Shown here one piece after another: positions 18,246 to 28,314 of a stretch of 64,000 nt of DNA. Location: contig DJEI01000111.1 of the NCBI GenBank assembly GCA_002431865.1, forward strand, positions 4,286 through 68,285, given 5' to 3'. This DNA comes from Lachnospiraceae bacterium UBA5902 (lineage in GTDB: Bacteria > Bacillota > Clostridia > Lachnospirales > Lachnospiraceae). The notes beneath the pieces are model-generated. The model worked only from the letters and a program-made list of their open reading frames with translations, searched no databases and was not told where the DNA came from. The stretch's first letter is position 1, and each line of letters opens with the position of its first letter. Made by a program: the position numbers and the translations under genes.

Positions 18246-19361
18246 GTGGCATACAAACAGAAATATATGGAGCTTGCAATCGAGCTTGCAAAAAAGGGAA
18301 CCGGTGCGGTCAATCCGAATCCACTTGTCGGTGCGGTAATCGTGAAGGATGACCGAATCATCGGACAGGGGTATCATGCGAGATACGGTGATCTGCATGC
18401 AGAGCGTGCTGCGTTTGCGAGTCTTACCGAGGATGCAGCAGGGGCTGAGATGTATGTAACGCTGGAACCGTGCTGCCATTATGGCAAACAGCCTCCATGT
18501 ACGCTTGCTATCGTGGAACATGGCATTAAAAAAGTCTATGTTGGAAGTGATGATCCAAACGACAAGGTGTCTGGAAAAGGCATTGCGTTTCTGCGGGAGC
18601 ATGGTGTTGAGGTGAAAACCGGCGTGATGAAGGATGCGTGTGATGCGATTAATCCGGTATTTTTCCACTATATAACGACAAAGCTGCCGTATGTGGTTAT
18701 GAAATATGCGATGTCGATGGACGGCAAGATCGCAGCGTATACCGGGAAGAGCCAGTGGATTACCGGGGAAGCAGCGAGACAGCATGTGCAGGAGACACGG
18801 AACTGGCTGAAGGGAATCATGGTCGGCTGTAATACGGTCTTGCAGGATGATCCGGCGTTGACCTGCCGGATTGAAGGAGGCAGAAATCCAATCCGGATCG
18901 TCTGCGACAGTCATCTGCGAATCCCGCTTGACTGCCAGTTGGTACGGACTGCGGTGGATGTGCCGACGATCGTGGCAACACTCGATGGTGCATCGGATAA
19001 GGCGAAGGAATTGCAACAGGCAAATGTGCAGATACTACAGTGCAAGGAAAAAGATGGACGCATTGATCTGTATGATCTGATGGTGCAGCTTGGTGCACAG
19101 GATATCGACGGCATCCTGTTAGAAGGCGGTGGCACGTTAAATGAACAGGCACTCGCACAGGATATCGTGCAGGAGGTGCAGGTATATATCGCACCGAAGA
19201 TCTTGGGTGGTGCGGAAGCGAAAACGCCAGTGGAAGGTAAGGGCGTGCCGGATCCAAACGGTGCGTACCGGTTTGCATTTGACCGGATGGAATCAATCGG
19301 AGACGACATCTTACTTCGATATCGAAAGGAGAAGCGTGAAATATGTTTACAGGAATCATAG
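18246..19361 (+). CDS. ribD: bifunctional riboflavin deaminase/reductase RibD
   Basis: 371 residues. The N-terminal deaminase (1-145) has the zinc motif HAER and PCCHYGKQPPC. The C-terminal reductase (about 150-360) has SMDGKIA and LLEGGGTLN. It converts the GTP-derived diaminopyrimidine to the ribitylamino intermediate. The start is GTG with AAGGTG upstream; ORF end overlaps ribE. It is under FMN riboswitch control. Confidence 0.97.
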   Translation: MAYKQKYMELAIELAKKGTGAVNPNPLVGAVIVKDDRIIGQGYHARYGDLHAERAAFASLTEDAAGAEMYVTLEPCCHYGKQPPCTLAIVEHGIKKVYVGSDDPNDKVSGKGIAFLREHGVEVKTGVMKDACDAINPVFFHYITTKLPYVVMKYAMSMDGKIAAYTGKSQWITGEAARQHVQETRNWLKGIMVGCNTVLQDDPALTCRIEGGRNPIRIVCDSHLRIPLDCQLVRTAVDVPTIVATLDGASDKAKELQQANVQILQCKEKDGRIDLYDLMVQLGAQDIDGILLEGGGTLNEQALAQDIVQEVQVYIAPKILGGAEAKTPVEGKGVPDPNGAYRFAFDRMESIGDDILLRYRKEKREICLQES

Positions 19362-19999
19362 AAGAGGTTGGCACGCTTCTTGCCACGCGGAAAGCATCGA
19401 AATCGGAAAGCCTTACGATCGAGGCACCATATGTCTTGCAGGATGCGAAGGTTGGAGACAGCATCGCGGTCAATGGCATCTGTCTGACGGCAACATCCAT
19501 TTCGGGCAATACATTTACGGCGGATGTCATGGCAGAGACGATGCGGCGGACGTCGCTTGGCACACTGCATACCGGAAGTAAAGTCAATCTGGAACGTGCG
19601 ATGGCGGCAGGCGGACGGTTTGGCGGACATATTGTGTCCGGGCATATCGATGGCACCGGAACGATAGCAAATATGGAGCGGGAAGAAAATGCAGTCTGGG
19701 TGACGATTGAGACGACACCACAGATTATGAAATACATCATCGAGAAAGGTTCGATCGCGATTGACGGCATCAGCCTGACGGTTGCAACAGTCAGCACCGA
19801 TCGGTTTCAGGTATCTATTATCCCACACACCGGACAGGAGACGACGCTGCTCACGAAGAAGCCGGGCGAGATTGTGAATCTGGAAAATGATGTGATCGGA
19901 AAATACGTGGAGCAGCTGCTTCATTTCAAAGAACCGGAGAATAAGAAACAAAGCTCGAAGGTCGATATGGGACTTCTTGCAGAACATGGATTCTTATAG
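19343..19999 (+). CDS. ribE: riboflavin synthase alpha chain
   Basis: 218 residues made of two lumazine-binding repeats: [16 protein letters not shown] and [12 protein letters not shown] in the first half, IDGISLTV and [10 protein letters not shown] in the second. It dismutates two 6,7-dimethyl-8-ribityllumazine molecules to riboflavin. AAGGAG at 19327-19332 is its ribosome site, and it overlaps ribD by 19 bases. Confidence 0.97.
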   Translation: MFTGIIEEVGTLLATRKASKSESLTIEAPYVLQDAKVGDSIAVNGICLTATSISGNTFTADVMAETMRRTSLGTLHTGSKVNLERAMAAGGRFGGHIVSGHIDGTGTIANMEREENAVWVTIETTPQIMKYIIEKGSIAIDGISLTVATVSTDRFQVSIIPHTGQETTLLTKKPGEIVNLENDVIGKYVEQLLHFKEPENKKQSSKVDMGLLAEHGFL

Positions 20000-20015
20000 A
20001 AAAAGGAGGAACAAC

Positions 20016-21215
20016 ATGGAATTAAACAGCATTGAAGAGGTTGTAGAAGACCTCAAAAAAGGAAAATGTGTTGTAATCATGGACGATGAGAATCGTGAGA
20101 ATGAGGGCGATGTCATCTGTGCCGCAGAATTTGCAACAACAGAGAACGTGAACTTTATGGCAAGCTATGCCAAAGGTTTGATCTGTATGCCGATGGCACC
20201 GGAATACACAGATAAACTGCATCTGCCACAAATGTGTATTACAAATACAGACAACCACTGTACGGCATTTTCGGTATCAGTTGATCATGTGAGTACGACG
20301 ACTGGAATCTCAGCCTATGAGCGAGGTATTACAGCGCGCAAGTTCGTCGAGGACGATGCAAAGCCGGAAGATTTTCGCAGACCGGGACATATGTTTCCGC
20401 TTGAGGCAAGACCGGGTGGTGTGATCGAGCGTCAGGGACACACGGAAGCAACCGTGGATCTGATGAAAATTGCAGGATTAAAGCCAGTTGGCCTTTGTTG
20501 TGAGATCATGCGTGACGATGGTATGATGGCAAGACGTGATGATTTGGAACAGTTTGCAAAGCAGCACGATCTGAAGATTTCAACGGTGGAGAAGCTGATA
20601 CAGTACCGTAAGGAGCATGAAGTATTTGTCGAGTGCGTGGCAAAGGCGAAGATGCCGACGCGTTACGGCGAGTTCATGATTTATGGCTATGTAAATAAAT
20701 TGAATGGTGAGCATCATGTTGCATTGGTGATGGGGGACATCACAGACGGCGAACCAGTTCTTTGCCGTGTACATTCCGAGTGCCTGACCGGCGATGCACT
20801 TGGCTCTGCACGCTGCGACTGTGGACAGCAGTATGATGCAGCGATGAAGCAGATCGCCAAGGAGGGCAGAGGCGTGCTGCTTTACCTGCGTCAGGAAGGC
20901 CGTGGAATCGGACTTATCAACAAGATCCGTGCATACCAGCTGCAGGATCAGGGACTTGACACAGTCGAGGCGAACCTGAAGCTCGGGTTCCCGGAGGATG
21001 CCCGTGACTACACGATCGGGACACAGATCCTCGTAGACCTTGGCGTACACAAGATGCGCCTGCTCACAAACAACCCACTGAAGGTATACGGCCTGTCCGG
21101 CTATAACCTGGAAATCGTTGAGCGTGTGCCGATCATCATGGAACCAAGTAAATATGACGAATTCTACCTGCGCACCAAGCAGGAGAAAATGGGACACATC
21201 CTGAATTACAAATAA
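20016..21215 (+). CDS. ribBA: bifunctional DHBP synthase/GTP cyclohydrolase II
   Basis: About 399 residues. DHBP synthase (1-200): [10 protein letters not shown] and the RxGHTEA-type motif [14 protein letters not shown] cyclohydrolase II (205-399): [20 protein letters not shown] (zinc cysteines) and RQEGRGIGL. It supplies both riboflavin precursors. AAGGAGG at 20003-20009 fixes the start at 20016 rather than an upstream ATG at 19977. Confidence 0.97.
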   Translation: MELNSIEEVVEDLKKGKCVVIMDDENRENEGDVICAAEFATTENVNFMASYAKGLICMPMAPEYTDKLHLPQMCITNTDNHCTAFSVSVDHVSTTTGISAYERGITARKFVEDDAKPEDFRRPGHMFPLEARPGGVIERQGHTEATVDLMKIAGLKPVGLCCEIMRDDGMMARRDDLEQFAKQHDLKISTVEKLIQYRKEHEVFVECVAKAKMPTRYGEFMIYGYVNKLNGEHHVALVMGDITDGEPVLCRVHSECLTGDALGSARCDCGQQYDAAMKQIAKEGRGVLLYLRQEGRGIGLINKIRAYQLQDQGLDTVEANLKLGFPEDARDYTIGTQILVDLGVHKMRLLTNNPLKVYGLSGYNLEIVERVPIIMEPSKYDEFYLRTKQEKMGHILNYK

Positions 21216-21256
21216 GAAACAATTATAATTATAATTAAAAATACTCAACCCCAAAC

Positions 21257-21302
21257 AACCAAACACGGAAAGGCAGTGAATGCCACCTCTCCGTTTTGGT
21301 TT
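21257..21302 (+). terminator. terminator after ribBA
   Basis: AACCAAACACGGA (21257-21269) pairs, with one mismatch, with TCCGTTTTGGTTT (21290-21302). Confidence 0.6.
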
Positions 21303-21372
21303 GATTACACAGATAATTGCGTATAACAATAATGAGATATGCATAGATTTGATTCGATTTCTGAAGGATAAC

Positions 21373-21540
21373 ATATGTTCGGAAATTAGAAGTACTTAAT
21401 GTTCTGGGCGAAAACCAGAAATACCTGAACACGATGTTCAGGTAAGCCGTCACTGAGCCACGGATGGCGAATTGGCGGCGGTTTCGTACGATATAGATAT
21501 GGAAGTACAGAACATTTAGTACTTCTTAATTCCGATACAT
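21373..21540 (+). repeat. dispersed palindromic repeat, copy 2
   Basis: The ends are inverted repeats: TCGGAAATTAGAAGTACTTA with ATGTTCTG on the left (21379-21406), and the complement CAGAACATTTAGTACTTCTT with AATTCCGA on the right (21508-21535). Inside is a nine-base-pair hairpin at 21422-21444 (TACCTGAAC and GTTCAGGTA, loop ACGAT), then the conserved core at 21445-21470. It is non-coding, MITE-like in shape, and sits between ribBA and ribH. Confidence 0.85.
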
Positions 21541-21634
21541 GCTGGATTCAGAAATTGAAATCAAATGTATGCATAGAAAGAGACCGTGGATACGCAATTG
21601 TCGTCCAATATAAAAGAATAAGGAGAGAAAGAAA

Positions 21635-22096
21635 ATGAACAAATTAGAAGGAAAATTAGTCGTAGACGGCGCAAAAATTGGAATCGTAGCAGCAAGATTT
21701 AATGAATTTATCGTATCTAAGCTGGTAAGCGGTGCAATGGATGGTCTGATCCGTCACGATGTGGAGGAAGAAGATGTTACAGTCGCATGGGTACCGGGTG
21801 CATTTGAAATCCCGGTTGTCGCAAAGAAGATGGCAAAGTCTGGAAAGTATGACGCAGTCATCTGTCTTGGCGCTGTTATCCGTGGAGCAACAAGCCACTA
21901 TGATTATGTATGTAACGAAGTATCCAAGGGCGTGGCATCTGTATCTTTGGAGACAGAGATTCCGGTATTGTTCGGTGTTGTTACAACCGAGAATATCGAG
22001 CAGGCAATTGAGCGTGCAGGTACCAAGGCTGGAAACAAGGGATACGATTGTGCCCTTTCCGCCATTGAGATGATCAACCTTATGAAGCAGATTTAA
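21635..22096 (+). CDS. ribH: 6,7-dimethyl-8-ribityllumazine synthase
   Basis: 153 residues, full length. Typical motifs are [29 protein letters not shown] and [17 protein letters not shown] (with the catalytic His). It condenses the ribitylaminopyrimidine with dihydroxybutanone phosphate. A GGAG site lies upstream. It is separated from ribBA by 419 bases containing a terminator and repeat copy 2, so it may have its own promoter and escape the FMN switch. Confidence 0.97.
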   Translation: MNKLEGKLVVDGAKIGIVAARFNEFIVSKLVSGAMDGLIRHDVEEEDVTVAWVPGAFEIPVVAKKMAKSGKYDAVICLGAVIRGATSHYDYVCNEVSKGVASVSLETEIPVLFGVVTTENIEQAIERAGTKAGNKGYDCALSAIEMINLMKQI

Positions 22097-22151
22097 GTAC
22101 CTGCGATACACCATAGGATAGAAGATTAGTTTTAAGTAAGGATAGACGAAT

Positions 22152-22961
22152 ATGAAAAAAGAACGTTGCATGTTGTTTTTTGATATTGATGGGACGTTGA
22201 TCACAACCGACGGCAAGCGGACATTTCCAGAGAGCGCGAAGCGTGCACTGCGCGAGGCAAGGAAGCGGGGACATCTCGTCTACATCAACACGGGACGTGT
22301 TATGGCAAATGTGGATGATTTCATCCGCGAAGTCGGTTTTGATGGATATGTCTGCGGGTGTGGAACATATATTGTATCTGAGGGAATGGTGATGCTGCAT
22401 CATCGCATCCCACAGGAACGCTGTCGGGAGATTGCATATAAATGCCGGGAGTGCCGCATGATGGCAATTTTTGAGCATACGGAGCATACCTGTTATGACA
22501 GCGGGCTGGCTGGCAAGGATGCCGGATATCAGGAGATTCTGCATTATTTCAAATCCATGGGACGTCATGTGATCGAAAGCATTGAGGATCCGGAGTTTTG
22601 CTTTGACAAGTTTGCCTGCTGGTATGAGGAAGGCAATCCGAAGTTACAGGAATTTATTGATTATATGTCTGAAGATTTTACCTGTATTCAGCGAGAGGGT
22701 AATTTCTTAGAGGTTGTTCCGCAGGGATTTTCCAAGGCAACCGGAATCCGGTTCCTGATGGAAAAATATGACATCCCACTGGAACGTGTTTATGCGTTTG
22801 GGGATAGCAATAATGATCTGGATATGTTACGATATGTACAAAATAGTATTGCGATGGGCGTCTGTACAGAGGAAGTGGCAGAAGCTGCTTCGTACCGTAC
22901 GGATACGGTAGAACAGGATGGCATCGAGAAAGCCATGCGGCATTTTGGAATGATAGAGTAA
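22152..22961 (+). CDS. HAD-superfamily phosphatase (Cof type)
   Basis: 269 residues. HAD motif I is FFDIDGTLIT, motif II INTGR, and motif IV FGDSNNDLDML, with a C2B cap between. Cof-type HADs dephosphorylate sugar phosphates or flavin-related compounds; location after ribH makes a pyrimidine or FMN phosphatase role conceivable, but this is only context. Confidence 0.88.
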   Translation: MKKERCMLFFDIDGTLITTDGKRTFPESAKRALREARKRGHLVYINTGRVMANVDDFIREVGFDGYVCGCGTYIVSEGMVMLHHRIPQERCREIAYKCRECRMMAIFEHTEHTCYDSGLAGKDAGYQEILHYFKSMGRHVIESIEDPEFCFDKFACWYEEGNPKLQEFIDYMSEDFTCIQREGNFLEVVPQGFSKATGIRFLMEKYDIPLERVYAFGDSNNDLDMLRYVQNSIAMGVCTEEVAEAASYRTDTVEQDGIEKAMRHFGMIE

Positions 22962-22964
22962 GCG

Positions 22965-24752
22965 ATGAATGAACGGCGTTTTCGACAACTGAATATATTG
23001 ACGATGATCGCCGTGGCGGTTGGCGTGATGGTGATGCTCTTTTTGGCATTTGTTGTATCGGACGGTGGCAATCAGAAGATTTCTTTCCGCACGCCAAAGA
23101 AGCTTGATGACACATGGGTGTTGTACCGGCAGGGTGAATCGGATGAACAGATCATAGATCTGCCGACAAAGCTCAAAGCGAAAAAAAGCGAGGTCATCAC
23201 GATCACACACCAGATGCCGGAGGATGCCGGAGAGGACAGCGCAATCTGCTTTTACACGGAGTTCCAGAATGTGATTGTCTCAATTGGCGACCGCCGTGTC
23301 TATGAAAGCGGTGTGCTGGCAGATAACAAGATGATGAAAAATGCAGTGCCCGGATATCATGTGGTGGATATTGACACAAGAGCCGGGGAGACGGTAACGA
23401 TTCAGCTTGCCTCTGCATACGGTAGATACAGTGGCAGAGTGCCGGGGGTTTATTATGGTTCGCGTGGAGATATCGTATCGTGGCTGATACGGCGAAATGG
23501 TATCCCGTTTGTTGTGTCACTGATGATCTTAGTGCTTACGATCCTGCTTGGCGTGTCACTGTTATTTATGACAAATGAGAATATCAACAAGCAGAAGGCG
23601 GCGTATGGATTTGGGTTTATCGTCTTTGCGGCGGCATGGATTTTCTTTGGAAATACGATGATGCAGCTTCTGACGAAGAACCGGTTTGCAACCTACATGG
23701 CGAGTCAGATCTTCCTGCTTTTGATGCCGCTGTTATATTTTATGTATTTGCGAAGCTTCGCAATGAAGCGGCGCTATGCGAAGATTTTTGAGATTTTAAT
23801 CTATGTATATGCGGTGAATTTCCTCACGGGAATTGTATTCCAGCTAGTGGGCGTCTGTGATTTTGCAAGCTATATGTTCTTTACGAAGATCCTGATCGTG
23901 GTTGGCTTGCTGTTGCTATGTTTGATCATGTATTTAGCGGCAGATACGTATGCGGATAAGAGTATTTACAGCAATTTCTGGGCGAATGTGATATTGACCG
24001 GTTCGTGTCTGGTGGAATTCATCCTGCATTTCTTCCGGTTTTACAAGAGTTATCAGGGCGTTGTCCTGCAGATCGGATTGTTTGTGTTTGCGGTTCTTTT
24101 GATGATCTCTATCGAGAAAACCGTGATTCAGGAAATGAATGCGGAGCGTGATGCAGCACTGAGCAGTGTCGGACATGAGAAGTCACAGGCGGTGCGCACA
24201 ATCAATACCGCACTGATTTACCAGGCGTTAAATACCGCCATTACAGATTTGAAGACACACGATCAGCCGAACAGCCGTCTGCTCTATGATACTTCGATGT
24301 TTATGCAGCACAATATGGATGCGGTTTATAAGCAGGGGCTTGTTTCCTTTGATACAGAGCTTTCGTATATCCGGGCATATCTCGGCATGCAGAAACGGAT
24401 TCATCCGGGACTTGAAGTGCTTGTGGAAGACAAGGTGACAGAGTTCAAGGTACCATACAATACGATTGAGCCACTTGTGGAAAATGCAGTCGAGGCGGCT
24501 GTGGAAAAGAAGCAGGATGGAAAGGTTGTTGTGCGAAGCTATGAGCGGCTGGACTGTTTCGCAATTCAGATCGTCGATAATGGAAATGGTGTTTCACCGG
24601 TAAAAAAATTCCGGGCAAAGCAGGATTTCCGGGGATTGCAAAAGCAGTTGAAATCGTCGGTGGGTGCTTTGATCGAAGTGCGCACAAAACCGGATAAGGG
24701 TACGATATTGACTGTGAAGATTCCGAAACAGGGATATGTAATAAAGGAGTAA
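22965..24752 (+). CDS. LytS-like membrane protein with degenerate histidine kinase domain
   Basis: 595 residues. One N-terminal helix (about 8-30), an extracytoplasmic domain (about 35-170), seven helices (about 175-390) resembling 7TMR-DISM sensors, then a cytosolic domain (about 400-590). The cytosolic part has a GHKL N-box (PLVENAVEAA) and G1 box (DNGNGV). Where LytS kinases have an INPHFxxN-type segment, this one has INTALIYQALN (residues 413-423): the phosphoacceptor His is absent. No response regulator is adjacent. It probably senses a ligand without phosphotransfer by itself, or acts with another kinase. The gene is four bases after the HAD gene. Confidence 0.7.
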   Translation: MNERRFRQLNILTMIAVAVGVMVMLFLAFVVSDGGNQKISFRTPKKLDDTWVLYRQGESDEQIIDLPTKLKAKKSEVITITHQMPEDAGEDSAICFYTEFQNVIVSIGDRRVYESGVLADNKMMKNAVPGYHVVDIDTRAGETVTIQLASAYGRYSGRVPGVYYGSRGDIVSWLIRRNGIPFVVSLMILVLTILLGVSLLFMTNENINKQKAAYGFGFIVFAAAWIFFGNTMMQLLTKNRFATYMASQIFLLLMPLLYFMYLRSFAMKRRYAKIFEILIYVYAVNFLTGIVFQLVGVCDFASYMFFTKILIVVGLLLLCLIMYLAADTYADKSIYSNFWANVILTGSCLVEFILHFFRFYKSYQGVVLQIGLFVFAVLLMISIEKTVIQEMNAERDAALSSVGHEKSQAVRTINTALIYQALNTAITDLKTHDQPNSRLLYDTSMFMQHNMDAVYKQGLVSFDTELSYIRAYLGMQKRIHPGLEVLVEDKVTEFKVPYNTIEPLVENAVEAAVEKKQDGKVVVRSYERLDCFAIQIVDNGNGVSPVKKFRAKQDFRGLQKQLKSSVGALIEVRTKPDKGTILTVKIPKQGYVIKE

Positions 24753-24756
24753 GAAG

Positions 24757-25530
24757 ATGACATTTTCGGAACAGATCGTGTATGGCTGGTTTAAGCCATC
24801 CAAATATAAAGATATGATAGAGTTACCGCGCAGGCGATTTGTTTCGTATGTGATTGTGATGATGCTTGTCTTAGCGATTGTCAGTTATGTTGTTCCAACG
24901 GTATCTATCATCTCCGGATTTGGCGGATTTGAGAAACTTTTCACACAGAGTCTTGGCGAGGTAAATTATACGGATGATACGCTTTCGGTATCCAATAATT
25001 TTGATATGCATATCAACTCTGCGAATTTCTTAGTGGATACGTCACAGGAGACGGTGCAAAACGACAGCCTCAAAAAACAGGGCATGTTTCTTGCGGTTGG
25101 AAGCAAAACGGCGCGGATCAGCATGGTACTAGGGTCGAAGGTGACAGATTACGGGGTATATTATCTGTCAGATTATTTGCAGAATGGGTTTAATAATGAA
25201 AGTCTCGTTGCGATGATTCCGTCGATTTACGCGGTGCTGTTTGTGACGCTGCTTGGCACCATGCTCAGTTATTTTGTAAAATATGCAGTGGTTGCGCTGC
25301 TCTTCTCCATCCTTGTGAACAGCATGAATCATCAGTTCCATCTGAACTTACGATTTGGACAGGTGTTTGCGCTTTGTTTCTATGGACAGTCCTTTGCGAT
25401 GATCTTGTCGAACTTCAATCAGGCGATCGGGCTTTTGCCAAGTCTGCTTGTGTCGATCGTTGGAATTTTCGTGACCGTGCATATGATTACCGTGAGTGTT
25501 GCCCTGATGAAAAACGAGAGGGAATTGTAG
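24757..25530 (+). CDS. DUF1189 family membrane protein
   Basis: 257 residues with an N-terminal helix (about 28-50), an extracytoplasmic region of about 90 residues, then four to five helices to the end; the motif WFKPSKYKDM near the start is characteristic of DUF1189. Function is unknown. It lies four bases after the pseudo-kinase gene and is probably co-translated. Confidence 0.75.
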   Translation: MTFSEQIVYGWFKPSKYKDMIELPRRRFVSYVIVMMLVLAIVSYVVPTVSIISGFGGFEKLFTQSLGEVNYTDDTLSVSNNFDMHINSANFLVDTSQETVQNDSLKKQGMFLAVGSKTARISMVLGSKVTDYGVYYLSDYLQNGFNNESLVAMIPSIYAVLFVTLLGTMLSYFVKYAVVALLFSILVNSMNHQFHLNLRFGQVFALCFYGQSFAMILSNFNQAIGLLPSLLVSIVGIFVTVHMITVSVALMKNEREL

Positions 25531-25664
25531 GATATTTCTATTGTTTTCCAAACATGGTTTGATATAACAGATATTTATAATCAGATATAAAAACCTTGTA
25601 TTTTTCAGAACTGCCTTATAGCTATATAATAGGGGCATGAAAGAAATTGATCGAGGTGAGAACG

Positions 25665-26300
25665 ATGAGACAGATTTTATGTTATGGAGATTCGAATACA
25701 TATGGATTAGTACCGAAGGAAAATGCACGGTATCCGTGGGGCATCCGCTGGACAAGCCGTTTGAATGAGAAGCTTGGACTTCGGCAGTACCGTGTAATCG
25801 AGGAAGGACTGTGCGGACGGACGACCGTCTTCGATGATCCGTTTCGTGACCATCGAAATGGCGCAAAATTTGTCAGTGCTGTGTTGGAGACGCACGGTGC
25901 GTCGGATCTTATCATCCTGATGCTTGGAACCAATGATTGCAAGACCGCATACAAGACGACGCCGCAGTTGATTGGAAAGGGTGTGGAGACGGTGATCGCG
26001 AAGATCCGAAGCTTTGCACCGGACAGCAAGATTCTGCTTGTGTCACCGATCCATCTGGGCGAGAAGGTCTGGGAGAAATCCTATGATCCTGAATTTTCCA
26101 GGGAGTCAGTCGATGTATCGAAGGGGCTTGCCGATGTCTATGCGGAGATTGCGAGAAATGAACATCTGTATTTCTTAGATGCATCCGATGTGGCTGCACC
26201 GAGTGACACCGATCAGGAGCATCTGAATGAGGAAGGGCACGCGAAGCTCGCGGAAGCAATCTACGAAAAAGTAGATGATATATTCGCGGAGGCTGCATAA
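25665..26300 (+). CDS. SGNH/GDSL-type esterase
   Basis: 211 residues, cytosolic. SGNH blocks: CYGDSNTYG (nucleophile Ser), LGTNDCK and DQEHLNEEGHAKL (catalytic Asp and His). It is close to arylesterase/acyl-hydrolase members of the family. GAGGTGAG upstream fixes the ATG at 25665 rather than a TTG at 25647. The substrate is unknown. Confidence 0.88.
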   Translation: MRQILCYGDSNTYGLVPKENARYPWGIRWTSRLNEKLGLRQYRVIEEGLCGRTTVFDDPFRDHRNGAKFVSAVLETHGASDLIILMLGTNDCKTAYKTTPQLIGKGVETVIAKIRSFAPDSKILLVSPIHLGEKVWEKSYDPEFSRESVDVSKGLADVYAEIARNEHLYFLDASDVAAPSDTDQEHLNEEGHAKLAEAIYEKVDDIFAEAA

Positions 26301-26357
26301 TTCTCTCCGTAGAATATTTGCAGATATAACTGAAATTATTATTTAGTACGAATATAA

Positions 26358-26400
26358 GAAGCCGGTAAGAGACTATATGAAATAGTTTCTTACCGGCTTC
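26358..26400. terminator. hairpin between convergent genes
   Basis: GAAGCCGGTAAGA (26358-26370) pairs perfectly with TCTTACCGGCTTC (26388-26400). No long T-run follows on either strand, so termination is inferred from position between converging genes. Confidence 0.5.
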
Positions 26401-26469
26401 TGTGTTGTGAATAAGATATTTTATGATTGAATGTTATACCCATACAGATTTCTTGTAGTTGCATGTTAA

Positions 26470-27801
26470 TTACAGATATCCATATTTCTTCCGCTGTGAG
26501 AACACGAAGAAGAGCGTCATGCACAGGGTGATTGCTTCTGCAACAATGATCGCGCCCCAGATACCATCCAATCCGAGGATTAGTGGCAGCAGCATGACGG
26601 CGGATAACTGGAACACAAGTGTCCGCAGGAACGAAATCAGTGCGGAGATCAGTCCGTTGTTTAACGCCGTGAAGAAGGACGAACCGTAAATGTTGAATCC
26701 GCAGATCAGATAGGTAAACGAATAAATCAGGAATCCGTGCTTGGTCAGTGCGAACAGTTCCGCGTCGTAGCCGACGAAGATCTTCGTCAGTGGTCCTGCA
26801 ATCACATGTGCCAGCAGGACAAGCAGGATGCCCCAGATAGCAATCAGACTGGTGCTTTTTTTAAACATGTTCTTTAATTCATCCCGGTTCCCGGCACCGT
26901 AGTGGTAGCTTACGATCGGTGCACTGCCGACTGAATATCCAAGGAAGATCGATATGAATATGAAGTTTACATACATGATCGCGCCGTAGGCTGCGACACC
27001 ATTTTCACCTGCGTATTTCATAAGCTGCAGGTTGTAGAGCGAGTTCACGAGAGAGGAAGAGAGGTTCGTCATAAGCTCTGAGGAACCATTTGTACATGTC
27101 TTCAACAAGACCGCTCCGTCAAACTTTGTCTTTCCAAGCTTCAGCAGGCTGGAATTCTTCCGTGCAAAATAAATAATTGGGAAGAATCCGCCGATGCATT
27201 CTCCGGTTACTGTCGCAAACGCGGCACCTGGCAATCCCCATTCGAAGACTGCGATAAACACATAGTCTAATACCATATTTGTCACACCCGCGAGGATGAT
27301 AACACCAAGTCCCAGCTTCGGTTTCTCTGCGGTGACGAAGAAACTCTGGAATACGTTCTGCAGCATAAAGGCCGGCATGGAGATAAAACAGATTCTTCCG
27401 TATAGTACGCAGTTATCTAACAGTGGTCCATCGGCACCGAGCAAGAATGCAACCGGACGGACTAACAGCATTCCGCAGAGGCTGAAGATGACACCGCCGA
27501 AGAATGTCACATAGACAAGCAGAGAGAAATATTCATTTGCTTTCTTATGCTCGCCTTCGCCGAGTGTCTTTGCAACGATCGCACTGCCACCGGTTCCCAT
27601 CATGAATCCAAGTGCGGACACGCCCATCATAAGCGGCATAACCAGATTGACTGCGGCGAATGCGGTCTTTCCGACGTAGTTCGATACGAACAGTCCGTCG
27701 ACGATGCCGTAGATGGACGTGAAGATCATCATGATAATGGATGGCAGGACGAAGCACAGCAGCTTCTTATAAGTAAAATGTTCGGATAATTGTATCTTCA
27801 T
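26470..27801 (-). CDS. MATE family multidrug efflux transporter
   Basis: 443 residues with twelve predicted helices in two homologous halves and the MATE-typical early segment IYGIVDGLFVSNYVGKTAFAA. It exports cationic drugs or metabolites using a Na+ or H+ gradient. GGAGG precedes its ATG. It lies 21 bases downstream of a marR gene on the same strand, which makes it the likely regulated target. Confidence 0.93.
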   Translation of the reverse strand: MKIQLSEHFTYKKLLCFVLPSIIMMIFTSIYGIVDGLFVSNYVGKTAFAAVNLVMPLMMGVSALGFMMGTGGSAIVAKTLGEGEHKKANEYFSLLVYVTFFGGVIFSLCGMLLVRPVAFLLGADGPLLDNCVLYGRICFISMPAFMLQNVFQSFFVTAEKPKLGLGVIILAGVTNMVLDYVFIAVFEWGLPGAAFATVTGECIGGFFPIIYFARKNSSLLKLGKTKFDGAVLLKTCTNGSSELMTNLSSSLVNSLYNLQLMKYAGENGVAAYGAIMYVNFIFISIFLGYSVGSAPIVSYHYGAGNRDELKNMFKKSTSLIAIWGILLVLLAHVIAGPLTKIFVGYDAELFALTKHGFLIYSFTYLICGFNIYGSSFFTALNNGLISALISFLRTLVFQLSAVMLLPLILGLDGIWGAIIVAEAITLCMTLFFVFSQRKKYGYL

Positions 27802-27822
27802 GTTGTAATTCCTCCAATTTTG

Positions 27823-28314
27823 TTATAGCTTCTGAATTCCTTCGCGCAGGGCCGCGAGATACTGTGTGTGGAAATGCAGAATTATTTTGTATTCTTTTTC
27901 TGTCATTTTTGGGAATGCTTCATTCTCAATCTCGACCATCGGGAAGATCGTACGGCGTACGAGCTGCAATCCCTGTTCGGTCAGATAGATGTGCATGCTC
28001 CGCCCTTTTCCTGGCGCGAGTGTCAGATATTCTTTCTTCTGTAATGACCGGATTGCTGAGTTGACGGTCTGCTTCGGGATAAAGGTTGTGCGGCAGATGT
28101 CACTTTGTTTACATCCATCACCAAGCTCGCAGATCGCGTACAGGGTGTCAAACTCACTGTTCGAGAGACCGAGACGCATAGCTGCATCATGGTAGATGAT
28201 GTTATATTCCTTGTAGATGTGGTTGAATGCAACCAGCTTATCACTCATATATGGTTGTTCTTGTTCGTGCTTCTCTTTCATGTATGATTGTTCGTCTTCG
28301 TGTTTTTCTCTCAT
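27823..28314 (-). CDS. MarR-family transcriptional regulator
   Basis: 163 residues with a winged helix-turn-helix (about 45-130: LSNSEFDTLYAICELG, CRTTFIPKQTVNSAIRSLQK, wing APGKGRSM). The first 22 residues are two copies of an 11-residue unit (MREKHEDEQSY, MKEKHEQEQPY), encoded by a 33-bp tandem duplication, so three ATGs could start the protein; GTGAGG serves the first. Operator-like palindromes overlap its promoter at 28435-28504, indicating autorepression and control of the MATE gene. Confidence 0.92.
   Translation of the reverse strand: MREKHEDEQSYMKEKHEQEQPYMSDKLVAFNHIYKEYNIIYHDAAMRLGLSNSEFDTLYAICELGDGCKQSDICRTTFIPKQTVNSAIRSLQKKEYLTLAPGKGRSMHIYLTEQGLQLVRRTIFPMVEIENEAFPKMTEKEYKIILHFHTQYLAALREGIQKL
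28249..28314 (-). repeat. 33-bp tandem duplication at the start of marR
   Basis: Two in-frame 33-base units (28314-28282 and 28281-28249), each beginning with ATG, followed by a third ATG at 28248. Confidence 0.85.

Noticed and set aside
18120-19987. Long minus-strand open frames across ribD and ribE
   Set aside because: They lie entirely opposite clearly identified riboflavin genes, have no ribosome sites or family motifs, and follow from codon bias of the sense genes.
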